A DNA stretch of 24,808 bases from Chlamydiales bacterium (GTDB taxonomy: Bacteria > Chlamydiota > Chlamydiia > Chlamydiales > JAACFD01): positions 1-24,808 of the forward strand of contig JAACFD010000005.1 in NCBI GenBank assembly GCA_009937555.1, read 5' to 3'. Below are positions 16,954-24,492 of the stretch, piece after piece (the stretch's first letter is position 1; each line of letters begins with the position of its first letter). The position numbers and the translations under genes were made by a program. Under the pieces are notes generated by a model. It ran no database searches. It saw only the letters and a program-made list of their open reading frames with translations, and had not been told where the DNA came from.

Positions 16954-18339
16954 ATGGCTATTGAAAGAGTTTTAATTGTTGATGATGAAACAATCATGAG
17001 GAATTTTCTAGCCGAAACCCTCAGAAGAAAAGGAATGGAAGTCTTTGCTGCTGAAAATGGTAAAACAGCTTTAAAACTATTTAAAGAAAAATCATTTGAT
17101 CTTGTAATCAGTGATTTAAATATGCCTGATATGACAGGGATTGATGTCCTTAGAAAGGTAAAAGAGAAATCACCAGAAACTGTTTTTATAATCATAACAG
17201 CTTTTGGAAGTATTGAGAACACTGTTGAAGCCATGAAATTAGGGGCTTTTAACTACCTAATTAAACCATTCTCACCCGATACCATCGAAGCTGTATTAGA
17301 TAAGGCAGAAGAACACTTAAGTTTAGTTCAGGAAAACCAATACTTACGAGAAAACTTTGCTGCAAGCCCTTCTACAGGAAAAATAGATAAAGTAATTGCT
17401 AATAGCCCTGCAATGAAAACAATCTTAAGTAAGCTAGAAAAAGTAGCTAGTAGCAATGCTACAGTTATGATTACTGGAGAGTCAGGGACAGGCAAAGAAG
17501 TAATTTCTCACTTCATTCACACCCACTCTTTGAGAAGCAAACGAGCCTATATAAGAGTAAACTGTGCTGCAATACCCGAGAATTTGATTGAGTCAGAATT
17601 TTTTGGTCATGAAAAAGGTGCCTTTACAGGCGCTCATGCTAAACGAATCGGACGTTTTGAATTAGCTAATCATGGCACACTACTTTTAGATGAAATCACT
17701 GAAGTACCCATGTCTCTACAACCAAAACTTCTTAGAGTAATTCAAGAAAAAGAGTTTGAAAGAGTCGGTGGAAGCAAGGCATGTAAAGTAGATGTTCGCC
17801 TTATCGCAACATCTAACAGAAATATGCAGGAAGCTATTGATAGTAAAATTTTCAGGGAAGACCTTTTCTACAGACTTAATGTAATACCTATTCACCTTCC
17901 CCCTCTTAGAGAAAGGATAGAAGACATTGTTCCCTTAGCAGAACATTTTCTTGCTAAATTTTGCATTGAAAATCACAAAAGTAACATGTCTTTAAGCCCA
18001 AGCGCTAAGAAAAAATTAAAAGCTTATAACTGGCCTGGAAATATACGAGAGCTCGGGAATATTATAGAGCGTGCTGTTGTACTCAGTACTCAAGAAAAGA
18101 TTGAGGATGATCATATCTTACTTGAGAATAAACAAGTCGCAAGAACTACTGCCATAAGTAAAAATGAAGATCATTTCCCTGAGGATTTCACAGGCTTATC
18201 TCTTCAAGAAATTGAGAAACGCTTTATTATGAAAACACTTAAAGATAATGATAATAACCGCACAAAATCCTCAAAAATACTAGGTATTAGTGTTAGGACA
18301 TTAAGAAATAAGTTAAACGAATATAAAATTAACTTATGA
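16954..18339 (+). CDS. NtrC-family sigma-54-dependent response regulator
   Basis: This 461-aa protein has the full three-domain plan. The receiver domain (1-120) has acidic D10/D11, phosphoacceptor Asp54, Thr82 and Lys104. The AAA+ domain has Walker A GESGTGKE (175-182), the sigma-54-contacting GAFTGA loop (222-227), Walker B GTLLLDE (241-247) and the FREDLFYRLNV arginine-finger region. The C-terminal Fis-type helix-turn-helix (about 420-460) has NRTKSSKILGISVRTLRNKL. It should remodel sigma-54 RNA polymerase when phosphorylated by the adjacent kinase. Unlike Chlamydia trachomatis CtcC, as reported, it keeps a DNA-binding domain. GAGG lies before its ATG. Its stop TGA overlaps the ATG of the MinD-like gene. 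No sigma-54 promoter was evident in the window, so the targets may lie elsewhere. Confidence 0.95.
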   Translation: MAIERVLIVDDETIMRNFLAETLRRKGMEVFAAENGKTALKLFKEKSFDLVISDLNMPDMTGIDVLRKVKEKSPETVFIIITAFGSIENTVEAMKLGAFNYLIKPFSPDTIEAVLDKAEEHLSLVQENQYLRENFAASPSTGKIDKVIANSPAMKTILSKLEKVASSNATVMITGESGTGKEVISHFIHTHSLRSKRAYIRVNCAAIPENLIESEFFGHEKGAFTGAHAKRIGRFELANHGTLLLDEITEVPMSLQPKLLRVIQEKEFERVGGSKACKVDVRLIATSNRNMQEAIDSKIFREDLFYRLNVIPIHLPPLRERIEDIVPLAEHFLAKFCIENHKSNMSLSPSAKKKLKAYNWPGNIRELGNIIERAVVLSTQEKIEDDHILLENKQVARTTAISKNEDHFPEDFTGLSLQEIEKRFIMKTLKDNDNNRTKSSKILGISVRTLRNKLNEYKINL

Positions 18340-19415
18340 GCCAAGAAACAGAAAATAGCAGTACAACTGAAGGCTCACCTCTCATTTTATCCATAGCAGG
18401 AGGCAAGGGAGGCGTAGGGAAGTCTTTTGCTTGTTCAAATATAGCTGCTTCCTTTGCTTTAGAAGGCTTAAAAGTAATTGCGATTGACCTAGATTTTGGA
18501 GCTGCCAATTTACACACCTTATTTGGTATACGGAAGCCCCCCAGAAGCTTAATAGACTACCTCAATACCTCTAGATCAAGATTAGAAGATTATCTAATTT
18601 CAACCGATTTACCACTTTTAAAGCTCGCTAGTTGCACAGGGTTTAATACCGAAAACCTAACATTAAAACACTTTCAGAAGCTTAAGTTAATCAAGCACAT
18701 TCAAAAGCTACCCTGTGACTTGGTTATTTTAGATCTAGGAGCAGGGAGCTCTAAACATGTTGTAGATTTCTTTTCTATGACCCATGCAGGCATTGTGGTT
18801 ACCACACCAGAACCTACAGCTATGATGAATGCCTATGAGTTTATGAAAAATGTAGCTTTCCGTATTTTATTTAACTTTCTAAAAAAAGAAAAAAACTTAA
18901 GTAAGCAATTAAAAGAGTTAGCATATAATTTTGAAAAAGGATCTAGCAACTTAAGCTTCGAAAATTTAGTAAAAAAAATAACCACTAACTTACCAGGCAT
19001 TGAAGAAAATTTCTGGGATTTTTTGGATGAGTTAAATTACTTTATTCTAATCAATCAAGGTAGAACTAGCTCTGATGTTCATTTAGGCAATAAATTTCAA
19101 GGCATCCTTAAAAAACATCTTCGCCTTAAAACCTCTTACCTCTCCTGCTTGCCCTTTAGTACTAGTGTACAACAGTCTATCATGAAAATGCGTCCTATAT
19201 CTCTGACAGATAAGGGAGGTACCATTGCAAAAAATTTCTCTAGATGCGTCAATATAGTTGGGAAGTCTCTTTGTGAAAAAGCCAGTCCAGGTGATAAAAA
19301 TATTGACATTGAACAGAAGCAAACAGAGTCTGCTATTTTACAAAGTCAATATGATTTAGATGAAATTAAGTTACAGCAACTGAAAGAAGAAGCTAATAAA
19401 AGTCTTATGAGCTAG
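18336..19415 (+). CDS. MinD/ParA/FlhG-family P-loop ATPase
   Basis: This 359-aa protein carries the deviant Walker A KGGVGKS (24-30) with the two signature lysines, the switch segment IDLDFGAANLHTLFG (about 50-64), and the Walker B-like LVILDLGAGSS near 130. TTPEPTAMMNAYEFMKN (near 155-170) is typical of the deltaproteobacterial MinD/FlhG subgroup. The family uses ATP-driven dimerisation to position cell structures; FlhG limits flagellar number. It lacks the N-terminal DQA..LR motif by which FlhG stimulates FlhF. It has an insert of about 50 helical residues after 175 and a charged, non-amphipathic tail, so membrane targeting is uncertain. The ATGA overlap with the NtrC gene implies coupled translation. 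This suggests that it positions or gates the output of that regulator. Confidence 0.88.
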   Translation: MSQETENSSTTEGSPLILSIAGGKGGVGKSFACSNIAASFALEGLKVIAIDLDFGAANLHTLFGIRKPPRSLIDYLNTSRSRLEDYLISTDLPLLKLASCTGFNTENLTLKHFQKLKLIKHIQKLPCDLVILDLGAGSSKHVVDFFSMTHAGIVVTTPEPTAMMNAYEFMKNVAFRILFNFLKKEKNLSKQLKELAYNFEKGSSNLSFENLVKKITTNLPGIEENFWDFLDELNYFILINQGRTSSDVHLGNKFQGILKKHLRLKTSYLSCLPFSTSVQQSIMKMRPISLTDKGGTIAKNFSRCVNIVGKSLCEKASPGDKNIDIEQKQTESAILQSQYDLDEIKLQQLKEEANKSLMS

Positions 19416-20115
19416 TTGAAGTTGCTTCCTCTTGCTTCATTTTAGCTTCTTTTTCTTTTTGCCTTTGATCAGCTTCTTTCTTTAATGCGTCATGATCCAC
19501 TTCTTCTTGGACACTTCCATCTTCAGCTCGAATGATCTCTACCCCACAACGAATGCCATTTTTATAAGTCATTTCACGAAAAACTACTCCATTTTCATAA
19601 AACAGCTCCGTTTTCCCTTCAAGCAATCCTTCTTTAAAATAGCTACGTGTTTTTTGTTGACCATTTTCATAAAAGTATTCCTGAAGCCCTTCTTGCCTAT
19701 CATCAATAAATTTTAAGATAGCATAAGGTTGGCCTTCTATATAATTTTGCCTTGCAATACCTTGCTGAGCACCATTGACAAACCAAGATTCTGAAGTAAC
19801 AATTCCTTTAGGTGAGTAAAAATATGAAGGCCCATGAAGATTGCCTGACTTGTAATAAGACTCTCCCTTCTTACTTCCATCAGGATAAAAGTACATAAGT
19901 TTACCCTCTATCTCCCCATTTTTACATATAAAAGCTCTTGTTAGCTTACCTTCACTATCATTTACTACCTCATAAAGAAAGCCATTCTCTAATTCCTTTG
20001 ACTGTTTCTCGCTATAATCTGCCTGTGGTAGATCTACTTGATCTGAAAAGGAAATCCCAAGTTCTGGATCTTCAATAATAAACTCTTCTTCGTTAAATAT
20101 ATATTTGCTTTCCAT
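19405..20115 (-). CDS. YwqK-type MORN-variant repeat protein
   Basis: This 236-aa protein lacks a signal peptide. After an acidic 45-residue N-terminus, residues 45-200 hold about six tandem beta-hairpin repeats of 20-25 residues with the pattern G.L.G....Y...G......Y..G. Examples are GKLMYFYPDGSKKGESYY, GLQEYFYENGQQKTRSYF and GKTELFYENGVVFREMTY. This is the MORN-variant repeat (PF07661). Annotation pipelines call such proteins YwqK-family antitoxins, but no toxin gene is adjacent and I do not adopt that name. The C-terminus is a charged helix rich in K, E and Q. It is the last gene after the DUF115 gene, 10 bases downstream, with AGGGAGA as a strong ribosome-binding site. Its final 11 bases overlap the convergent MinD-like gene. 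It may be a scaffold or peripheral membrane-binding protein. Confidence 0.82.
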   Translation of the reverse strand: MESKYIFNEEEFIIEDPELGISFSDQVDLPQADYSEKQSKELENGFLYEVVNDSEGKLTRAFICKNGEIEGKLMYFYPDGSKKGESYYKSGNLHGPSYFYSPKGIVTSESWFVNGAQQGIARQNYIEGQPYAILKFIDDRQEGLQEYFYENGQQKTRSYFKEGLLEGKTELFYENGVVFREMTYKNGIRCGVEIIRAEDGSVQEEVDHDALKKEADQRQKEKEAKMKQEEATSTSS

Positions 20116-20125
20116 TTTAATCTCC

Positions 20126-22027
20126 CTAAATGGCTTTAAACCCTTCTATATCATACCCTCGACTAGCAAAGTCTTCTACTGTTTTTTGCATGGTATGCAG
20201 ATTATTTTTTGCTACCTGCTTTAAGAAAAATAAACGCTCTTTATTGATCTTAATACTTTCCAAGTTCTTAGCTGTTTTACTAGGATTGTTTTTATCTCGG
20301 CAAGCTTCATCTAACTTACGCTGTAACATCCTTAAACGCACAGAATTTAACTCTTCGAGTATGTATTTATATGCTGGTTCATCTAATAATTTTTCTTCTA
20401 AATTTTTCACCACTGAATTGCTTGAAAAGCTTGACTGAGCTTTTGCTTTCTTTATTTTCTTTTCTGATTTTTGTAGTTCTTTATCAAGTTTCTCACAAAT
20501 ATCTACACACCTTGTTAAACTAGCAGCTAAGTCTTGCATGCTATGTAGTACATTTCCTAAACGAATATGGCTTACCTTTGATTGCTGTACTTCTAAATTA
20601 GTTAAACCTGATACGTCTATTAAAGGAAAAGCATACTCTTTATCAATTTCTTGAAGAGAACGATTCTCCACACCTTCAATTCCAAGACCGCCACAAGTCG
20701 CATTAATAAACTTTGATTCTGAGCACTGCTTTGTATATGAAGCTAACCAGTCAGACTCTACCACCCATTTTCTTAAAGTGGGTATTTGCTCTCCATGTAC
20801 GTCTTTACGGTAGATAACATTAAAATTTTCTAAGTACTCTTTAGTAGCAACACTACTTTTACGAATACCATCAGCATAAAAGCGGCCATCTGTAAAAGCT
20901 AAATCTAAGCCTACAAAAATAATAGGACTACAACCTAAGTGGCTTGCTACCTCTACTAAAAAATTAATGACATTATGCCCTTCTTCAATAGATTTCCCTT
21001 CAATGTCAAGCTGCTTTTCAAACCATGTTGCTACAGAATACCCTCCACAGCCGTTTAAATAAAGGCGCGGGCCTGTTGAATGCTGCAACGCTGAACGGTG
21101 CCATCTATTTCTATAAAACATGGGGATATTAAATAAACTGCTTTCCCTTGATCTAGTTAACTGTGCTTTATTAGGATCAATTCCCCCACCAAAATGTGGA
21201 TGAAAGCCATGCTTTCCAAGAGAATTAATTGAAGACCCCCCTGCAAAAATTAAAGCTTTTTGCTTCCACTGCTTTAGTTCTTCGATATCTTTATCCAACG
21301 AAGGGCCTGCTCCACAAATAATAGCAGGAACACCTTTAAATTTATTAAACAGGCGATTCCCATGATATATATCTTTCATCAGTAATAAATTGTGATAGAA
21401 GTTGAGAAAAAATAATTCGTTACAAAACAGGTACTCTTTTGCCAAGTTTCCATCGTGTGCTACCTGATGTAGCAAACGCAAAGATAGCTTATCAAAGAAG
21501 TCTCGCTTATTTCTTTGATAGTGTTCTAACCCACTCACCTCAACAGACATTAAAATAAAACACCAACTTAGGAAATTTAAGACTACTTGCCCTGCCTGTT
21601 CTAAATCTTGTAGAAAATGCAGCTGAACCTGGGGATGTTGTAACATCTCTGTTGCTCGAGTTGTATGTAGCAAGCACTTTAAAACAGCAGGATTATCTTC
21701 TAGGAAGACTAAGTAACGATCAGGACGCTCATCAAGCCATGCCTTTGCTGCCTCATAGTAGTAACCTAAACCTACTCCGTAGACATATAATACATTTACA
21801 TTTTCTAATTCCTGTTTATCAAACCATCTACTAGCTTCCTTTGAAGGGCTGTAGTTAGAGTGAAAAAAGATTTCCTTCTCACCACTTTTAAAACCCAGGT
21901 TCTGCTCATTAGACTTTGTTTGACAAAAGAAAAAGCCTTCAGCAAAACTATTAGCTGCATGTCGCGCTGAATTAGGGCTAATTTTAGAATAAGTCGCTAT
22001 ATTATTTTGGTAAACTTTTGGGTCCAT
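20126..22027 (-). CDS. DUF115/Maf-type motility-associated glycosyltransferase
   Basis: This 633-aa protein has the two-part plan of motility accessory factors. An N-terminal Rossmann-like segment at about 80-120 has YVYGVGLGYYYEAA and YLVFLEDNPAVLKCLL. The DUF115/MptE-like core begins near 232 with VPAIICGAGPSLDKDIEEL, then LIFAGGSSINSL and FHPHFGGGIDPNKAQ, and IIFVGLDLAFTDGRFYADG near 370. Residues 490-620 are helical coiled coil. Maf proteins of Campylobacter, Aeromonas and Clostridium transfer nonulosonic acids such as pseudaminic or legionaminic acid onto flagellin. No flagellin or nonulosonate biosynthesis gene is visible here, so the acceptor is unknown. The ribosome-binding site is weak. 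It is followed closely by the MORN-repeat gene, making a two-gene unit. Confidence 0.88.
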   Translation of the reverse strand: MDPKVYQNNIATYSKISPNSARHAANSFAEGFFFCQTKSNEQNLGFKSGEKEIFFHSNYSPSKEASRWFDKQELENVNVLYVYGVGLGYYYEAAKAWLDERPDRYLVFLEDNPAVLKCLLHTTRATEMLQHPQVQLHFLQDLEQAGQVVLNFLSWCFILMSVEVSGLEHYQRNKRDFFDKLSLRLLHQVAHDGNLAKEYLFCNELFFLNFYHNLLLMKDIYHGNRLFNKFKGVPAIICGAGPSLDKDIEELKQWKQKALIFAGGSSINSLGKHGFHPHFGGGIDPNKAQLTRSRESSLFNIPMFYRNRWHRSALQHSTGPRLYLNGCGGYSVATWFEKQLDIEGKSIEEGHNVINFLVEVASHLGCSPIIFVGLDLAFTDGRFYADGIRKSSVATKEYLENFNVIYRKDVHGEQIPTLRKWVVESDWLASYTKQCSESKFINATCGGLGIEGVENRSLQEIDKEYAFPLIDVSGLTNLEVQQSKVSHIRLGNVLHSMQDLAASLTRCVDICEKLDKELQKSEKKIKKAKAQSSFSSNSVVKNLEEKLLDEPAYKYILEELNSVRLRMLQRKLDEACRDKNNPSKTAKNLESIKINKERLFFLKQVAKNNLHTMQKTVEDFASRGYDIEGFKAI

Positions 22028-22097
22028 ATCTAACCACTTAAGGATTCAATTACCTACACTTAGATAAATGCTCTAGGGAGTTTTCTTCAATAAAAAA

Positions 22098-22601
22098 CTA
22101 GTTAGAACCAAAGCCTCTTTCGAGAGCAAACTCATACAGTTGCTGGTAAGTAGGCAGGTGATCAAGATACTCATATTTTTTGGCAGCCAGATCATAAACT
22201 CCACAGAGCAAACTACTTTTATTTACTAGGCAAATATAAGGAGATTCAATAAATGTGTTATAACCTTGAAGTTGCCCTAGTGCTTTGTGATTAAAATCCT
22301 TATCTTTACACTCAATAAGTATCAGAGGATAAAGAGGATGACTAAAGGAAAGATCCTTAGCATAAGCTACTATATCTATCCTTCTTTGAGGAAGGCTTTG
22401 CTTATGGCTAATATGGGGTAATTGACTTAAACCTATTTCTAAAGAGATCAAGTCTTTTGGAAAACCTTTGTTTTTCAAAAGGTGAAGTAAAAAGGCCTGC
22501 CTTACTTGTTCTTCAGGCAGAGCTTTTAACCATCGCTTCCTTATAGGATCATAGATATTCTCAGGATCTTTACTCGGGTTCGATGACTCCATAGTTATCA
22601 T
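22098..22601 (-). CDS. Orphan HsdR N-terminal-like PD-(D/E)XK domain protein
   Basis: This 167-aa protein corresponds to the stand-alone HSDR_N_2 group (PF13588). YDPIRKRWLKALPEEQVRQAF opens the domain. The PD-(D/E)XK active-site candidates are Asp in RRIDIVAYA and the E-x-K in LILIECKDKD. ALGQLQGYNTF and the later CLVNKSSLLCGVYDL are also typical. The catalytic residues look intact, but there is no helicase, methylase or specificity subunit nearby, so it is not a restriction system. Its function, possibly nucleic-acid cleavage or binding, is unknown for the family. The first ATG (22601) has AGAAGG at a suitable distance and lies inside the hibernation-factor gene in another frame, an overlap of 32 bases. 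The two are therefore co-transcribed and probably coupled. Confidence 0.8.
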   Translation of the reverse strand: MITMESSNPSKDPENIYDPIRKRWLKALPEEQVRQAFLLHLLKNKGFPKDLISLEIGLSQLPHISHKQSLPQRRIDIVAYAKDLSFSHPLYPLILIECKDKDFNHKALGQLQGYNTFIESPYICLVNKSSLLCGVYDLAAKKYEYLDHLPTYQQLYEFALERGFGSN

Positions 22602-23190
22602 CTTGCCTTCTGTATATAACTTTTAATTTTTGATCTTCTTCACTTTTAAAAACCATGAAACTATCCTGAGAAAGGTCCATTTTCATCATTGCTTCTTCAA
22701 AAGTTAAGGTCTTCAATGGCCTATTTTCTTTTGTTACAATGCTATGAGGCTGGAATGTATCTTGAAGAATTCTCTGATTTTCTTCTTCAATTGAATCGTT
22801 TAGCTCATCAAGCTGCTCTTCTGAAGAGGATGAGTAAACGTTGACGTTCATATCAATGACATGAGTCGCTTTAGCATTATGCTGGTGAATCTTATCTTTG
22901 TACTTTCTAATGCGATTTTGTAGTTTTGCAACTGCTTTATCCATTGAGTTATACATATCTTCTGAACTTGCCTGAACTTTAATCTTAAAGTGATTAAACT
23001 TCATGACAATCACGACCTTATGCTCTAACTTTTGGATATCCATGGTGATATGAATATCAATGATCTTATCTATAAATTTTTCTAATTTAGAAACTTTCTC
23101 AATAGCACTCTGCTTCATAGCATCGGTTACATGAATATGTCTGCCTGTTACGTGAATATTGTATGACGTATCTGATATCTTGTGGGGCAT
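22570..23190 (-). CDS. hpf: Ribosome hibernation-promoting factor, long form
   Basis: This is a 206-aa long HPF. The N-terminal S30AE/RaiA domain (about 8-100) has NIHVTGRHIHVTDAMKQSA, a beta-rich middle and MYNSMDKAVAKLQNRIRKYK. A charged linker (about 110-150) leads to the C-terminal dimerisation domain (about 158-200) with KTLTFEEAMMKMDLSQDSF, FMVFKSEE and LKVIYRRQDDNYGVIEP. Long HPF binds the 30S decoding centre and pairs two ribosomes into inactive 100S dimers. I place the start at ATG 23190, not at the in-frame TTG 23205, because the best Shine-Dalgarno sequence in the region (GGAGG, 23199-23203) overlaps that TTG and sits 8 bases before the ATG. It is first gene of a minus-strand run with its own candidate promoter. 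Confidence 0.93.
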   Translation of the reverse strand: MPHKISDTSYNIHVTGRHIHVTDAMKQSAIEKVSKLEKFIDKIIDIHITMDIQKLEHKVVIVMKFNHFKIKVQASSEDMYNSMDKAVAKLQNRIRKYKDKIHQHNAKATHVIDMNVNVYSSSSEEQLDELNDSIEEENQRILQDTFQPHSIVTKENRPLKTLTFEEAMMKMDLSQDSFMVFKSEEDQKLKVIYRRQDDNYGVIEPE

Positions 23191-23198
23191 GTGAAAAA

Positions 23199-23203
23199 CC
23201 TCC
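23199..23203 (-). promoter_or_regulatory. Strong Shine-Dalgarno sequence setting the hpf start
   Basis: GGAGG on the minus strand lies 8 bases before ATG 23190. It overlaps the in-frame TTG at 23203-23205, which therefore cannot be the main start. This fixes the N-terminus as MPHKISDTS and removes five residues from the longest reading. Confidence 0.75.
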
Positions 23204-23250
23204 AAAGTTTTTTTTCAACTTAGCGTTAGACTGATTCTTGTAGAAAAGAA

Positions 23251-23280
23251 AACATACTGCATTTTAAGATCAAATGTAAA
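23251..23280 (-). promoter_or_regulatory. Candidate sigma-70-type promoter for hpf
   Basis: Read on the minus strand, TTTACA (23275-23280) and TATGTT (23251-23256) are 18 bases apart. They match the consensus at 5/6 and 4/6. They lie about 60 bases before the ATG of hpf, leaving room for the leader and Shine-Dalgarno sequence. This is a visual match only. Confidence 0.4.
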
Positions 23281-23286
23281 GTTCTT

Positions 23287-23314
23287 TTGCAATCCACTAG
23301 ATAAACTGGATAAT
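23287..23314 (+). promoter_or_regulatory. Candidate promoter for membrane-DCC fusion gene
   Basis: TTGCAA (23287-23292) and GATAAT (23309-23314) are 16 bases apart. The second matches the -10 consensus at 5/6 and is 23 bases before the ATG at 23338. AAGGAG, a good ribosome-binding site, lies between. It would be divergent from, and only a few bases away from, the hpf promoter. Confidence 0.4.
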
Positions 23315-23337
23315 CAGCAAGAAGTTAAGGAGTTACA

Positions 23338-24426
23338 ATGACAGGCGGAGCATTTAGTTTTTTTCGTATTGTATGGGGAATGTTGCATGCTATTATTGCT
23401 GTGTACCATCCCGCTACATTTATTGAAGGTACCAACTGGGGCTTTCTTATCACTCTTGCTACTTCCATCTTTTACCTGCTCCTTGCTGCAGGCTTCTATA
23501 CCAGACAACTTGCTTTTTTATCTCTTCTATTGCTATCGCTTCAGATGTTTTACTTCTATGACCTAACAAGCATAAACTTCTGGGTTCATACTCTAGCTAC
23601 CCTGCTCATGATCATAGCGCCAGACTCTCCCCACCTGTCTTGGAACAACCGTAATAATATTGATCCACAAGGTAATTGGAATCTTAGCCAATGGAGCAGT
23701 AGGCTATTTACCTACTCAGCTACTCTTCCTTTAGCTCTCCCCTTGACCTCCTTGCTTTTTCCCTCTTACTATCTAGAAACGTTTCAAGTTCCTCTTTTTT
23801 TTCCTTCTCATCTCGTGCTACAGTCAGCATTTTGTTTATTATCTGTATACCTGCTTACCTGCTACCTAATAAAGGTTAAGCCCGTGCTTCACTTTTACCT
23901 GTTCAGTGCCTGGTTAGTCTTATTTATCATAGGGGCTACTACCCACACTGGCCTTTATAGCAACTTTATATCACTTAGTATCATCTATCTGGCCTGCTCT
24001 CAACACCATTACCCACAAGAAAAGCTCACATTATTTTATGACGGGCAGTGTGGGCTATGCCATGGCGCAGTACGCTTCCTACTAGCAGAAGCCCAGCTTG
24101 GATCTATTTTATTCACCCCTCAACAAGACCCCTACTACCAAAAAAAACAAGAGCAACTAAACTCTCCCCTACCAGACAGTATTATAGCACAGAAAGAGGG
24201 CTCAGATGAGCTATTATCAAAGTCTAGTGCCCTAATACTTACTACTCCATATATGAATCCTTGCTGGCAGTTTTTGGCTTTTTTACTTTCTTTTATCCCT
24301 AGGCTTATCTTAGATAAAGCTTATGACTACATCGCAAAATGGCGAAAAAGCCTACTCCCTACTCCCAATACCCTCTGCCCATTAACACCTGCAAAATATA
24401 AGTTCTTATTTAGATCTAAAAATTAA
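23338..24426 (+). CDS. Multi-pass membrane (HTTM-like) protein fused to a C-terminal DCC thiol-disulfide oxidoreductase domain
   Basis: This 362-aa protein has two parts. Residues 5-220 contain several hydrophobic helices in the arrangement of HTTM/vitamin-K-gamma-carboxylase-like or DoxX-like membrane proteins (FFRIVWGMLHAIIAVYH start, GFYTRQLAFLSLLLLSLQM, INFWVHTLATLLMIIAP). From about 230 there is a DCC (DUF393) domain with LFYDGQCGLCHGAVRFLL, where the CxxC pair follows the hallmark Y-D-G. SSALILTTP, LSFIPRLILDKAYDYIAKWR and a late CPLTP complete the domain. DCC proteins have a thioredoxin-like fold and are presumed thiol-disulfide oxidoreductases; substrates are unknown. The fusion implies redox chemistry at the inner membrane. 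AAGGAG before ATG 23338 supports the start. True carboxylase activity is not implied. Confidence 0.84.
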   Translation: MTGGAFSFFRIVWGMLHAIIAVYHPATFIEGTNWGFLITLATSIFYLLLAAGFYTRQLAFLSLLLLSLQMFYFYDLTSINFWVHTLATLLMIIAPDSPHLSWNNRNNIDPQGNWNLSQWSSRLFTYSATLPLALPLTSLLFPSYYLETFQVPLFFPSHLVLQSAFCLLSVYLLTCYLIKVKPVLHFYLFSAWLVLFIIGATTHTGLYSNFISLSIIYLACSQHHYPQEKLTLFYDGQCGLCHGAVRFLLAEAQLGSILFTPQQDPYYQKKQEQLNSPLPDSIIAQKEGSDELLSKSSALILTTPYMNPCWQFLAFLLSFIPRLILDKAYDYIAKWRKSLLPTPNTLCPLTPAKYKFLFRSKN

Positions 24427-24492
24427 AAAAACCTTTACCGTTTTTTTATATAAAGCTGGTAAAATTTCCCCTAAACTTTAAAGAGAGAAAAA

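Noticed and set aside
19405..20115. Toxin-antitoxin module (YwqK antitoxin label)
   Set aside because: No small toxin gene is adjacent. The label comes from a repeat family, not from evidence of antitoxin function.
22098..22601. Type I restriction system
   Set aside because: Only the N-terminal nuclease-like domain is present; no helicase motor, methylase or specificity gene is nearby.
24425..24447. Possible terminator after the DCC fusion gene (A7C, 7-base loop, GT7)
   Set aside because: The stem is almost purely A-T and would be too weak for a standard intrinsic terminator. It probably reflects base composition.
15564..24471. Similar strings TGGTAAAAAATTCCCC (15564) and TGGTAAAATTTCCCC (24457) upstream of two genes
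   Set aside because: Their distances to candidate -10 elements and start codons differ, and only two copies were seen. Low-complexity coincidence is more likely than a shared promoter element.
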